In this document: piece after piece, positions 35,902 to 45,062 of the stretch
Layout: each line of letters opens with the position of its first letter
How positions within the stretch are numbered: position 1 is the stretch's first letter
DNA from: Vibrio sp. RE88
GTDB taxonomy: Bacteria > Pseudomonadota > Gammaproteobacteria > Enterobacterales > Vibrionaceae
Length of the DNA: 64,000 bases
Reading direction: 5' to 3'
Assembly (NCBI RefSeq): GCF_013113835.1
Contig: NZ_VTYQ01000007.1
Coordinates: forward strand, 186,001-250,000
Position numbers and translations under genes: made by a program
Notes under the pieces: model-generated
Told to the model about the DNA's origin: nothing
Database searches by the model: none
Seen by the model: the letters and a program-made list of their open reading frames with translations, nothing else

Positions 35902-37089
35902 TTACTTAATCGTAATACGAGCAAATTTACGTTTACCAACTTGGAATACGTACGTACCTGCTTGCGGCGCAAACTTAGAATCGGCGACTTTCTCGCTATC
36001 AATCTTCGCAGCACCTTGCTTGACCATACGCATCGCTTCAGAGGTCGACGCACATAGGCCTGCTTCTTTCAAAAGGTTGCTAACCGGAAGGCCTGCATCA
36101 AATTCAAACTCTGGCATTTCATCTGGAATTTGATTCTTAGCGAAACGATTCACGAACTCTTGCTCGGCAGCCTCTGCATCCGCTTCGCTATGGAAGCGAG
36201 CAATGATCTCTTTTGCCAGCAAGACTTTAATGTCACGTGGGTTCTTACCTTCAGCAATACTTGCTTTGAACTGTTCGATTTCTTCCAAAGGACGGAACGA
36301 CAGCAGCTCGTAGTAACTCCACATCAAATCGTCTGAGATTGACATGATCTTGCCGAACATTTCACTTGGCGCTTCACTGATACCGATGTAGTTGTTAGCA
36401 GACTTCGACATTTTTTTCTCGCCGTCCAGACCAACAAGAAGTGGCATCATTAGTACCGCCTGTGGCTTCTGACCATTGGCTTTTTGCAGCTCGCGGCCCA
36501 TCAGTAGGTTAAACTTCTGATCGGTACCACCTAGCTCAACGTCAGTTTCCATAGCGACGGAGTCCCAACCTTGCAGCAATGGGTACATGAACTCATGGAT
36601 AGCGATTGGCTGACCGCCTGCGTAACGCTTTTTAAAGTCATCACGTTCAAGCATGCGAGCAACGGTTTGGTTCGCAGCAAGACGGATCATACCTTCTGCG
36701 CCTAATTCAGATAGCCATTCCGAGTTGAACTGAATCTTAGTTTTCGCAGGATCAAGGATCTTAAACACCTGTTCCTTGTAAGTTTCAGCATTTCGAAGTA
36801 CATCTTCACGGCTCAGTGGTGGACGAGTACTGTTCTTACCCGTTGGGTCACCGACCATAGCGGTAAAATCACCGATAAGGAACGTCACTTCATGGCCAAG
36901 CTCTTGGAACAAGCGTAGCTTATTGAAAATAACCGTGTGACCCAGGTGAATGTCTGGAGCGGTTGGATCGGCACCCAACTTAATACGTAGAGGACGATTC
37001 TCTTTCAGCTTTTCAATCAGCTCTTCTTCTGGAATTAGCTCTTCAACGCCGCGTTTAATCTCGGCCAGTGCAGCTTCAATGCTCGCCAT
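35902..37089 (-). CDS. tyrS: Tyrosyl-tRNA synthetase
   Basis: Charges tRNA-Tyr. 395 residues, shorter than E. coli TyrS (424) and closer to the TyrZ-like bacterial type. Class I motifs: HIGH as PDIHLGH and KMSKS as KKMSKSANN. A C-terminal S4 RNA-binding domain (about 330-395) contains MRMVKQGAAKIDSEKV. It is divergent from the M23 peptidase gene and shares a 128-base promoter region with it. Confidence 0.96.
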   Translation of the reverse strand: MASIEAALAEIKRGVEELIPEEELIEKLKENRPLRIKLGADPTAPDIHLGHTVIFNKLRLFQELGHEVTFLIGDFTAMVGDPTGKNSTRPPLSREDVLRNAETYKEQVFKILDPAKTKIQFNSEWLSELGAEGMIRLAANQTVARMLERDDFKKRYAGGQPIAIHEFMYPLLQGWDSVAMETDVELGGTDQKFNLLMGRELQKANGQKPQAVLMMPLLVGLDGEKKMSKSANNYIGISEAPSEMFGKIMSISDDLMWSYYELLSFRPLEEIEQFKASIAEGKNPRDIKVLLAKEIIARFHSEADAEAAEQEFVNRFAKNQIPDEMPEFEFDAGLPVSNLLKEAGLCASTSEAMRMVKQGAAKIDSEKVADSKFAPQAGTYVFQVGKRKFARITIK

Positions 37090-37217
37090 TCTTGTTCACT
37101 CCCACAGATTTGGCAAAAATTTGGTAATTTCCCATCTTACTTGAATAGCGATGCTTTTTGAAACCAGTTAGACTAAACAGCTAGCTATTTTTACTGAATT
37201 TTTTAGAACGAACATAA

Positions 37218-38504
37218 ATGTTGTCTATTTTCGCTCGACTTCCATGGATGCACCGAGCCTGTATCGCCTTATTTAGTGCACTGATTGTCATCGCACTGTT
37301 TCTGCCATCACCTCAAGATCTCAGACCGGATGAGAAGCTTTATGAGGTTGGTGAACACTACCCTATTGCTATCAATGCTGAGGCGTTGATCTCTTCTGAT
37401 TCAGAAAACACGGCAGCGTCACTGCGCTGGGAGAAACACACCATAGGTTCTGGTGACAGCATGGCTCTGCTTTTTCAACGAGCAGGCCTGTCCTCCCGTC
37501 TACTTTATGATCTGACCACGACCAGCAAAGAAATTAAACAGCAGCTCACGCGTGTCCGCCCTGGTGACTCATTTCAGTTCGGTTTCGACACCGATGATCA
37601 ACTGGTTCAGATAAAACGTCAGCTCAATGCTTACGAAACCTTTTTAATTACCCGCTCTGAAACTGGTTTTACTTCGCAGCTAGACAAAAAAGAAGTCCAT
37701 TACCAATACAACTACGCAGAAGCAGACATCACATCCAATTTCTGGAACGCGGGGGTTGGCGCAGGTCTCACTGCCAATCAGATTATGGAGTTGGCGGGTA
37801 TTTTTGGTTGGGACATAGATTTCGCGCTCGACATCCGTAAAGGCGATCATTTTGAGATCCTGTATCAGGAACGCGTGGTAGAGGGAGAAGTGGTTGGACG
37901 TGGTAAGATTATCGCGGCAATTTTTACCAACCAAGGCGATACCTTCAAAGCGATTATCAATGACAAGAATGGCAACTACTACGATGAAAATGGTCGTGCG
38001 ATGAAGAAAGCTTTCTTGCGTTCGCCGCTGGATTTCCGCCGTGTCTCTTCGAACTTTAATCCTCGCCGTCGCCACCCAGTGACAGGAAAAGTACGTGCAC
38101 ACAGAGGAACAGATTACGCAGCCCCAGTAGGAACACCAATTTGGGCTGCTGGTGATGGTATCGTGCAAAAATCCAGTTACAACCAGTTCAATGGTAATTA
38201 CGTGTTCATCAAGCACAGCAATACTTACATTACCAAGTACTTGCACTTAACCAAGCGAACGGTGAAAACCGGTCAGCGTGTCAAACAAGGCCAAACTATT
38301 GGTACTTTGGGCGGAACAGGACGAGTGACTGGCCCGCACCTGCATTATGAGTTCCTAGTCAATGGTGTTCACAAGAACCCAAGAACCGTTAAGCTTCCGC
38401 AATCTAAGTCATTAACTGGTAAAGATAAGGCCACCTTTATCGCCAACGCCAAGTTAAGGCTGGAAAAACTTGATCGCTACGGTGAACTGCTCGCGACTCG
38501 TTAA
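37218..38504 (+). CDS. M23 family peptidoglycan DD-endopeptidase (MepM/Shy-like)
   Basis: Zinc enzyme that cuts peptidoglycan crosslinks for growth. 428 residues. An N-terminal membrane anchor (about 12-30) is followed by a LysM/OapA-like domain (about 74-125), a middle domain, and the LytM catalytic domain (about 285-385) with HRGTDYAAPVGTP and HLHYEF supplying the metal ligands. All metal ligands are present, so it should be active. V. cholerae has three such enzymes (ShyA, ShyB, ShyC); from position beside tyrS this may be ShyC, recalled from memory and not certain. Confidence 0.9.
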   Translation: MLSIFARLPWMHRACIALFSALIVIALFLPSPQDLRPDEKLYEVGEHYPIAINAEALISSDSENTAASLRWEKHTIGSGDSMALLFQRAGLSSRLLYDLTTTSKEIKQQLTRVRPGDSFQFGFDTDDQLVQIKRQLNAYETFLITRSETGFTSQLDKKEVHYQYNYAEADITSNFWNAGVGAGLTANQIMELAGIFGWDIDFALDIRKGDHFEILYQERVVEGEVVGRGKIIAAIFTNQGDTFKAIINDKNGNYYDENGRAMKKAFLRSPLDFRRVSSNFNPRRRHPVTGKVRAHRGTDYAAPVGTPIWAAGDGIVQKSSYNQFNGNYVFIKHSNTYITKYLHLTKRTVKTGQRVKQGQTIGTLGGTGRVTGPHLHYEFLVNGVHKNPRTVKLPQSKSLTGKDKATFIANAKLRLEKLDRYGELLATR

Positions 38505-38515
38505 ATTGTTTTAAG

Positions 38516-38542
38516 AAAAAGCCCGCAACTGCGGGCTTTTTT
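38516..38542. terminator. Bidirectional terminator, M23 gene and RND gene
   Basis: Stem AAGCCCGC/GCGGGCTT with a four-base loop, A-run and T-run on the two sides. Its right edge includes the stop codon of the converging RND gene. Confidence 0.9.
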
Positions 38543-41500
38543 AATCTTCGACTATGATATTCGCGTTTTCTTCAACCTTGTGCTGTCGACCCAGCATCAG
38601 CAGGCATGGCGTCAACACCAAAGTTAACACTGTTGCAAACGCTAGCCCCCCAGCAACAGCGGTTGCCAATTGCGACCACCACTGGGTACTTGGAGCGCCG
38701 AACTCAACCTTCTGGTTAATTAAGTCGATGTTCATTTCTAGTACCATAGGCAGCAGGCCTAGGATTGTCGTCACTGTGGTTAACAGAACTGGACGTAAAC
38801 GCTGCATCCCCGTCCTTAAAATCGCATCTCGCTTATCCATACCTCGCTTGAGAAGCTGATTGTAGGTATCGATCAAAACGATGTTGTTATTCACCACAAT
38901 GCCCGCCAAAGCAATCACGCCAATCCCCGACATGATGACGCCAAATGGCTTTTGGAAAATCAACAAACCGACAAAAACGCCCACGGTGGAGAACAACACC
39001 GCACTGAGGATCAAAAACGCCTGATAGAAGCTATTAAACTGAGTGATCAAGATTAACGCCATCACCACTAAAGCGATCAAAAATGCCTTCTGTAAAAAAG
39101 CGGAGGAGTTTTCTTGTTCTTCATTCTGACCACGAATCTTAAACTCGACCCCATCTGGCAGGTTCAGATCGGCAAGTGCTTGATCTACGTTAGGCAGCTC
39201 CAGCGCTAAGTTGTAGCCTTCTTTCATGTCGGCAAAAATATTGATCACTCGATGCCCGTCTATACGCCGGATCGTGTCCTGCTTATGATCAGGAATAATG
39301 CTGGCAAAGTTTGTGATAGGAACCATACCTGCGGCGGTTTTGACTTTAAGCTGATCAAAACGGCCAATATCACGCTTATCTTCTGGGTAACGCACCAGAA
39401 TATCGACCTCTTCAGTGGCATCATCAGGTAGGTAATCCCCTAATTTGAGGCCATTGGTGACAAACTGAACCGTATTGCCCACCAATGTTGCGTCAGCGAG
39501 AAAGCGGGAGGCATCGTCACGACGAATATCTATCTGCCAGTCGATGCCTTCTTTGCTCGATGTATCACTAATATTGGTGAAAGCAGGGTACGCATCTGCC
39601 CAGTGACGAACCATTTTAGCCGCGCGATCTAGTTCTCCCGGAATACGCGTCGACATTTCAATAACCAGATCATGCTCCACAGGCGGCCCAGCATCTGGGA
39701 ACTTGTATTCGATTTCTACCCCAGCATATTGGTCGGTCGTTTGCTTTAGTTCATCAATAATGGTTTTCACTTTACGCCGATACTGCCAATCCACGGGCGT
39801 GATCTGAATCTGTCCGATTTCATCATCACCACCCGTTTTGGTATAAACGCTTTCAAATTCATCATGACCAAGCAAGACAGACTCGATATCACGCATGATG
39901 ACGTCTTTTTCGTTTATCGACAGGTCGCCATAAGAACGTACTTTGACAGTAAAGAATGGCGGATCCACTTCAGGGAAAAACTCAGCACCTAAGCCCGCTT
40001 TGGCGTAGGTGAAGCCGACTCCCACAGCAAGTAAAATCGCGCTTAACAGAATTTTTAGTGGATGGCGCAAAGCGATGTTAAGCGTTTCAAGATAGAGTTT
40101 GGTTAGCCCAGTGGCTTTGGAAAAATCACCATCATGCAGAGCGACCATTTTCTCACGTTGCTGCTTAGTAACGTGTTGCGGCTTACCAATCAAACCGCCG
40201 AGTACAGGGACAAACAACAATGCCATCGCCAACGACGCTGCCAATGTAGCAATCAGAGTCAAAGGCAGGTATTTCATAAACTCGCCAGTAATATCTGGCC
40301 AAAACAACAACGGAGCAAATGCCGCTAAGGTTGTCGCGGTAGATGCGGTAATCGGCCATGCCATACGTTTAGCGGCATCCCGGTATGCGTCTCGGCGCGG
40401 TGTTCCTTCTTGCATGCGGCGATCAGCAAACTCCGTCACAACAATCGCCCCATCCACAAGCATACCGACCGCCATGATCAACGAGAACAACACCACGATA
40501 TTAACCGTCAGGCCAAACACAGAAAGAACCAATAGTCCCGTGAGGAATGATCCGGGAATGGAAATGCCCACCAATAATGCCGTTCGGACACCCAAGATAG
40601 CAATGATCACCACAACAACCAGAATGATCGCTGACAGAATATTGTTTTGTAGATCATTGAGCATCATTTTGACGTCTTTAGACTGATCCCAAGTGTATTT
40701 CACTTGCAAATTATTCGGCCAGTCGGCGCGCTTTTGACCTTCCTCCATCACCTGCTTGATCAAAGCGACAGTCTCAATAATGTTTTCACCCGCGCGCTTT
40801 TTCACATCCAAAACAATCGCAGATTTGCCATCAAGGCGTGCATAGCTTTCAGGGTCGCGAAACGCCCTGCGCACCGTTGCCACATCACCAAAAGTTATCA
40901 CTTGTTTTCCGTCAACCTTAACTGGCAACTCAAGAACATCTTTCAACGAATCAAATACGGATGGGACTTTTACGGAGAAGCGACCATAACCAGTGTCAAC
41001 AAATCCTGCAGCCACGACTCGGTTATTGAGGGCAATCAGATTATAGATATCCGCTTGGTCTAATCCGTAGCTTTCCATCAATAAAGGGTCAACAATGATC
41101 TCGACAATGTCTTCCCTATCACCAGCGATATCGACTTCTAAGATCTGACGAAAACTCTCCAGCTTATCTCGGAGTTGACGGGCTATTTGCACTATGGTGC
41201 GCTCGGGCACCGTACCATATAAAACCACTGTCAAAGCCGGTTCTTCTGAAGCGAACGTTACCTCATTGACCGTCGGCTCATCACTGTCTTCCGGTAATTT
41301 GGGCTTCGCTAAATCAACAGCTTCTCGCACATCCGCCATGGCTTTATTCAGATCCACACCGACACTGAATTCCAACTGCACAGAAGCATGTCCTTCAGAA
41401 GCGGTTGAGGTCATTTCCTTAACCCCTTCAATCGAGCGCAACTCTTGCTCGATTGGGCGAACTAATAGACGTTCGGCATCGGTAGGTGAAATCCCCTGAT

Positions 41501-41654
41501 GCCCCACGGATACATAGATAATTGGAATGGTAATATCCGGGCTGGATTCTTTCGGTACCGTCAGATAAGTCATAACACCAGCTATCAGGACGAAGACCAA
41601 TAGCACCAGCATGGTTCGGGTACGGGATAAGGCCGCATCTATTAAGGCGTACAT
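38541..41654 (-). CDS. RND family efflux transporter, inner-membrane pump
   Basis: Proton-driven tripartite efflux pump subunit, 1037 residues with two 6-helix halves and two large periplasmic loops. It keeps the family start (LIDAALSRTRTMLVLLVFVLIAG) and PKESSPDI. In the fourth helix the AcrB Asp-Asp pair reads VDGAIVV (one Asp only), and the tenth-helix Lys of AcrB is replaced in AGIVVNNNIVLID. It therefore belongs to a branch with a different proton relay. The adaptor gene lies 12 bases upstream. By position it may be V. cholerae VexM (from memory). No outer-membrane channel gene is present. Confidence 0.87.
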   Translation of the reverse strand: MYALIDAALSRTRTMLVLLVFVLIAGVMTYLTVPKESSPDITIPIIYVSVGHQGISPTDAERLLVRPIEQELRSIEGVKEMTSTASEGHASVQLEFSVGVDLNKAMADVREAVDLAKPKLPEDSDEPTVNEVTFASEEPALTVVLYGTVPERTIVQIARQLRDKLESFRQILEVDIAGDREDIVEIIVDPLLMESYGLDQADIYNLIALNNRVVAAGFVDTGYGRFSVKVPSVFDSLKDVLELPVKVDGKQVITFGDVATVRRAFRDPESYARLDGKSAIVLDVKKRAGENIIETVALIKQVMEEGQKRADWPNNLQVKYTWDQSKDVKMMLNDLQNNILSAIILVVVVIIAILGVRTALLVGISIPGSFLTGLLVLSVFGLTVNIVVLFSLIMAVGMLVDGAIVVTEFADRRMQEGTPRRDAYRDAAKRMAWPITASTATTLAAFAPLLFWPDITGEFMKYLPLTLIATLAASLAMALLFVPVLGGLIGKPQHVTKQQREKMVALHDGDFSKATGLTKLYLETLNIALRHPLKILLSAILLAVGVGFTYAKAGLGAEFFPEVDPPFFTVKVRSYGDLSINEKDVIMRDIESVLLGHDEFESVYTKTGGDDEIGQIQITPVDWQYRRKVKTIIDELKQTTDQYAGVEIEYKFPDAGPPVEHDLVIEMSTRIPGELDRAAKMVRHWADAYPAFTNISDTSSKEGIDWQIDIRRDDASRFLADATLVGNTVQFVTNGLKLGDYLPDDATEEVDILVRYPEDKRDIGRFDQLKVKTAAGMVPITNFASIIPDHKQDTIRRIDGHRVINIFADMKEGYNLALELPNVDQALADLNLPDGVEFKIRGQNEEQENSSAFLQKAFLIALVVMALILITQFNSFYQAFLILSAVLFSTVGVFVGLLIFQKPFGVIMSGIGVIALAGIVVNNNIVLIDTYNQLLKRGMDKRDAILRTGMQRLRPVLLTTVTTILGLLPMVLEMNIDLINQKVEFGAPSTQWWSQLATAVAGGLAFATVLTLVLTPCLLMLGRQHKVEENANIIVED

Positions 41655-41666
41655 AATGACTCCTTA

Positions 41667-42746
41667 CTATTGCTGCTCGACAGCGATCACTTGGTCGCCG
41701 TCTCGTACAAAACCTTGCCCGGTGGTGATAATACTGACCTGCTCACCCAACCCTGTCAGCCACACGCCGTCCTGCTCTGCTTTTACTAGCTGAATCGGAA
41801 TAAAGTGCACTCGTTCATCAACAAGCGTTTTAACCCCTAAATTGCCAGATTCGTCCAAGGCCAACATTGCTGGAGTCACTTTCACCGCCAGTTGCTGCTT
41901 AAGATTGAGTTCCACTTCGGCACTGATTCCTGCAGGGATTTTTTGCTGTGGATTAGGCAGAATGATTTCTATCGGAAAAGTATTGGTTGAAGCTGAAGAA
42001 ATCCGAGAAATGTAACGAACCTTACCCTCGACTCTTTCGCCACCAATAAAACTGACTGACGCAGGCTGGTTTAGCGTGAGGTCTTGGATATGCCGTTCGC
42101 TCACATCGGCTTCAATCACTATCTGACTAAGGTCAATCAAACTAGCGACCGGATCACCAACGCCAACAAAATCGCCGAGTTCGATATCTAAACTGTCGAC
42201 AATACCGCTAAATGGTGCTGTAACCGCGGTGTTTCTCAGAGCAATCTTGGCATTGCTCACCATTGCTTTGGCTTCAACTAAGGCTGCCTGCGCATTACTG
42301 AAAGCCACCTCACCTTGTAATCCTTTATCCTTAAGTGACTGAGCTGCTTTATATTCTTTCTCACGCACTTTAAGCATGGCCCTGGCACGCTCAAGCTGGA
42401 TCTCTAAATCCCCTTTATCAATCAAAGCAATGACTTGTCCCTGCTTGACGCTATATCCCTTACGTACTTTCAACTCAACGATTTTCCCCGCGATCTCTGC
42501 GCCGAGCTTGGCCTGTTTTTCTGGTGCGGTTCTGCCGTATAAGTCCATGGATTTATGAGTACTTTGAGCAGTAAAGGTCTGAAAGGCCACTTTCGCTAAT
42601 GGCACTACCTCTTGTTGATGCTCAGGCTGACCATCGTCCGCTTTAAGTGTGCCAAGGCCAAGCCAAATCGATAAAATGAGAATAATAACGAGTGAAACAA
42701 TGTAGGGTCTGACCGCGAAAAAACGGAATAATGAAAATCTGCCCAT
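41667..42746 (-). CDS. RND efflux periplasmic adaptor (membrane fusion protein)
   Basis: Links the inner-membrane pump to an outer-membrane channel. 359 residues. One N-terminal membrane helix (about 12-32, not a lipoprotein) is followed by a biotinyl-lipoyl half (IVELKVRKGYSVKQGQVIALID), a helical hairpin (about 110-155) and its mate (ALRNTAVTAPFSGIVDSLDIELGDFV), then the beta-barrel and membrane-proximal domains. Directly precedes and is co-transcribed with the pump gene. By position, possibly the V. cholerae VexL counterpart. Confidence 0.87.
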   Translation of the reverse strand: MGRFSLFRFFAVRPYIVSLVIILILSIWLGLGTLKADDGQPEHQQEVVPLAKVAFQTFTAQSTHKSMDLYGRTAPEKQAKLGAEIAGKIVELKVRKGYSVKQGQVIALIDKGDLEIQLERARAMLKVREKEYKAAQSLKDKGLQGEVAFSNAQAALVEAKAMVSNAKIALRNTAVTAPFSGIVDSLDIELGDFVGVGDPVASLIDLSQIVIEADVSERHIQDLTLNQPASVSFIGGERVEGKVRYISRISSASTNTFPIEIILPNPQQKIPAGISAEVELNLKQQLAVKVTPAMLALDESGNLGVKTLVDERVHFIPIQLVKAEQDGVWLTGLGEQVSIITTGQGFVRDGDQVIAVEQQ

Positions 42747-42886
42747 AACAATCCCTTGCTAAGTAAAAGCACCAACTCTTATAATCTCAGGATATAAATT
42801 AACCAATAAAAAATAAAATACAGTTGGACAGTAATTTAGCCGAGGTCTCAGTTCTGACCTGGTTGCATAGGTATTTGGCAGAAAAG

Positions 42887-42910
42887 AAAAAGCCGCGACT
42901 TAGCGCGGCT
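42887..42910 (-). terminator. Terminator of erpA
   Basis: Minus-strand stem AGCCGCG/CGCGGCT with a six-base loop, followed by TTTTTC. It isolates erpA from the efflux genes downstream. Confidence 0.88.
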
Positions 42911-42930
42911 CTACAAATTAGACTTCTAAT

Positions 42931-43272
42931 TTAGACACTAAATGAAGCGCCACAGCCACAAGTTGTTGTCGCATTAGGGTTATTTACGAAGAAACGTGAA
43001 CCTTCCAATCCCTCGGTGTAATCCACCTGCCCCCCAACAAGATATTGTAAGCTCATTGGATCAACCACAAGCGTTACGCCACTATTTACAATCGTCGTAT
43101 CGCCGTCATTGACACTCTCATCGAATGTGAAGCCATACTGAAAGCCGCTACAGCCCCCACCCGTAATGTAAACACGCAACTTCAGGTTTGGATTTTCTTC
43201 TTCAGCGATTAGCGCGCCAACACGTTGTGCCGCTGCATCTGAAAATGTTAGTGGGATATTTAGTTCGCTCAC
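42931..43272 (-). CDS. erpA: Iron-sulfur cluster insertion protein ErpA
   Basis: A-type carrier that delivers [4Fe-4S] clusters, essential for IspG/IspH maturation in aerobic growth. The GTG at 43272 is chosen (AGAGAGG five bases upstream), giving 113 residues, one less than in E. coli; the frame extends five codons further. Cluster ligands: GGGCSGF and the C-terminal CGCGASF. hemL lies divergently beside it, as in many gammaproteobacteria. Confidence 0.95.
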   Translation of the reverse strand: MSELNIPLTFSDAAAQRVGALIAEEENPNLKLRVYITGGGCSGFQYGFTFDESVNDGDTTIVNSGVTLVVDPMSLQYLVGGQVDYTEGLEGSRFFVNNPNATTTCGCGASFSV

Positions 43273-43527
43273 GATGACCTCTCTCACTCATGTAAATCCA
43301 ATCACTGTGTACAGTTTTGGATAAATCATCTTTCTATAATCGGTCCATTATCTAATACCTGAGTTATGCGTTCAAGTATTCACCACCTTTCGTGGATTTT
43401 TTTCATAAAAACTCCGCTTTCTTGATGGAAAACTGCCCATAATGTGGTGCAAAGCGTTTTCTTGAACCGGAATCGACAGGTACAATGCCAGCCAAATTGG
43501 TCCGAGCAATCAAAAGAGGATATATCC

Positions 43528-44820
43528 ATGACCAAATCAGCAGAGCTTTACGAAAAAGCACAACAGACTATTCCTGGTGGCGTTAACTCTCCAGTACGTG
43601 CTTTCAATGGCGTTGGCGGTGCACCTATCTTTGTAGAACGTGCAGATGGCCCGTTGATTTTCGATGCTGATGGTAAAGCTTACATTGATTATGTTGGCTC
43701 TTGGGGCCCGATGATCCTTGGCCATAACCACGCAGTCATTCGCGAAGCTGTGATTGAAGCAGCGCAGCGCGGTCTAAGCTTTGGTGCGCCAACTGAAATG
43801 GAAATCCAAATGGCTGAGCTGGTCTCTGAACTCGTGCCATCAATGGAGCAAGTCAGAATGGTCAGCTCAGGTACAGAAGCTACTATGAGTGCTATTCGCC
43901 TCGCACGTGGTTTTACCAACAGAGACAAAATCATCAAGTTTGAAGGCTGCTACCATGGTCACGCCGACAGCTTGCTGGTAAAAGCAGGTTCCGGTGCACT
44001 GACGCTTGGCCAGCCGAGCTCTCCAGGTGTTCCTGCAGACTTTGCTAAGCACACGCTAACAGCCACGTTTAATGACTTAGATTCTGTTCGCGAGCTGTTT
44101 GCTGCTAATAAAGGTGAGATCGCTTGTATCATCGTTGAACCCGTCGCGGGCAACATGAACTGTATCCCACCAGTCGCAGGTTTCCACGAAGGCCTACGTC
44201 AAATCTGTGATGAAGAAGGCGCACTGCTGATCTTTGATGAAGTCATGACAGGTTTCCGTGTCGCTTTAGGCGGTGCTCAAGGTCATTACAACATCAAGCC
44301 AGATATCACGACGCTAGGTAAAGTCATCGGTGGTGGTATGCCAGTGGGTGCCTTTGGTGGCCGTAAAGATGTGATGCAATACATCGCGCCAACAGGTCCG
44401 GTTTATCAGGCAGGTACGCTGTCTGGCAACCCAGTCGCGATGGCTGCGGGTTACGCTTGTTTAAGCCTACTGAAAGAGGAAGGTAACGAAAAACGCCTCG
44501 CTTCAAAGACCAAGCAATTGGCTGATGGCTTTAAATCTCTTGCTGAGCAACACGGCATTCCAATGGTCGTGAATCAAGTGGGTGGCATGTTTGGTTTCTT
44601 CTTTACTGAACAGAAAGAAATCACGTGTTACGAAGACGTCACTAAGTGCGATATCGAACGCTTTAAACGCTTCTTCCACCTAATGCTAGAACATGGTGTT
44701 TACTTAGCACCTTCGGCATTTGAAGCGAGTTTCACTTCGCTAGCACACGGCAGTAAAGAATTTGAAGCGACATTAGAAGCGGCTGATCGCTGCTTTGCGA
44801 TTCTAGCCAACGAAGCGTAA
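43528..44820 (+). CDS. hemL: Glutamate-1-semialdehyde 2,1-aminomutase
   Basis: PLP enzyme that makes 5-aminolevulinate, the first committed haem and tetrapyrrole precursor in the C5 pathway. The ATG at 43528 (MTKSAELYEKAQQTIPGGVN) after AGAGGA gives 430 residues; an upstream in-frame ATG at 43444 adds non-homologous residues. The PLP lysine is Lys265 (TTLGKVIGGGMPVG), at the E. coli number. The FDEVMTGFRVA motif is intact. Confidence 0.97.
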   Translation: MTKSAELYEKAQQTIPGGVNSPVRAFNGVGGAPIFVERADGPLIFDADGKAYIDYVGSWGPMILGHNHAVIREAVIEAAQRGLSFGAPTEMEIQMAELVSELVPSMEQVRMVSSGTEATMSAIRLARGFTNRDKIIKFEGCYHGHADSLLVKAGSGALTLGQPSSPGVPADFAKHTLTATFNDLDSVRELFAANKGEIACIIVEPVAGNMNCIPPVAGFHEGLRQICDEEGALLIFDEVMTGFRVALGGAQGHYNIKPDITTLGKVIGGGMPVGAFGGRKDVMQYIAPTGPVYQAGTLSGNPVAMAAGYACLSLLKEEGNEKRLASKTKQLADGFKSLAEQHGIPMVVNQVGGMFGFFFTEQKEITCYEDVTKCDIERFKRFFHLMLEHGVYLAPSAFEASFTSLAHGSKEFEATLEAADRCFAILANEA

Positions 44821-44841
44821 TTCACCGTTGTAATAAATAGC

Positions 44842-44867
44842 AAAAGGCTGCGCATGCAGCCTTTTTT
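44842..44867. terminator. Bidirectional terminator after hemL
   Basis: Stem AAGGCTGC/GCAGCCTT with a four-base loop and flanking A- and T-runs. Its right end includes part of the stop codon of the small minus-strand gene at 44866-44985. Confidence 0.9.
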
Positions 44868-44985
44868 ATTGCCAGTTAAATACGACTAAAACCACCAAAA
44901 GAAAAAGAATCAGTGAAAACCAAGGAATTTTGCGCTTAGGTTTCGTACTTCCGCAACAGGACTTGTCATCATTACAGCATCCCAT
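44866..44985 (-). CDS. Small Cys-rich single-pass membrane protein (39 residues)
   Basis: Short gene converging on hemL. Strong ribosome site: GGAGGG seven bases before ATG. The protein opens MGCCNDDKSCCGS, has a basic stretch KPKRK, then a hydrophobic helix (about residues 21-37) and ends NWQ. By the positive-inside rule the two Cys-Cys pairs should face the cytoplasm, where they could bind a metal or form disulfides. Gly2-Cys3 is not a bacterial lipobox. I do not recognise a family, and the function is unknown. Confidence 0.7.
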   Translation of the reverse strand: MGCCNDDKSCCGSTKPKRKIPWFSLILFLLVVLVVFNWQ

Positions 44986-45062
44986 AATTTTACCCTCCGC
45001 TGATAACATTTTGATTTTGCGTTGAAGACTCAGTAATTTACAGCCATTATACTTCTATCACG

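Noticed and set aside
35694..36053. A 119-residue minus-strand frame ending in the MgtE leader peptide
   Set aside because: Its first two thirds lie in the wrong frame of tyrS and cross the tyrS terminator. Only the last 14 codons, with their own ribosome site, are credible.
38554..41499. Several plus-strand frames opposite the RND gene (up to 195 residues)
   Set aside because: All lie within the conserved RND coding region on the other strand and resemble no family.
43383..43402. CCAC/GTGG hairpin plus T-run upstream of hemL, as a possible attenuator
   Set aside because: The stem has only four pairs; it is too weak to support a call.
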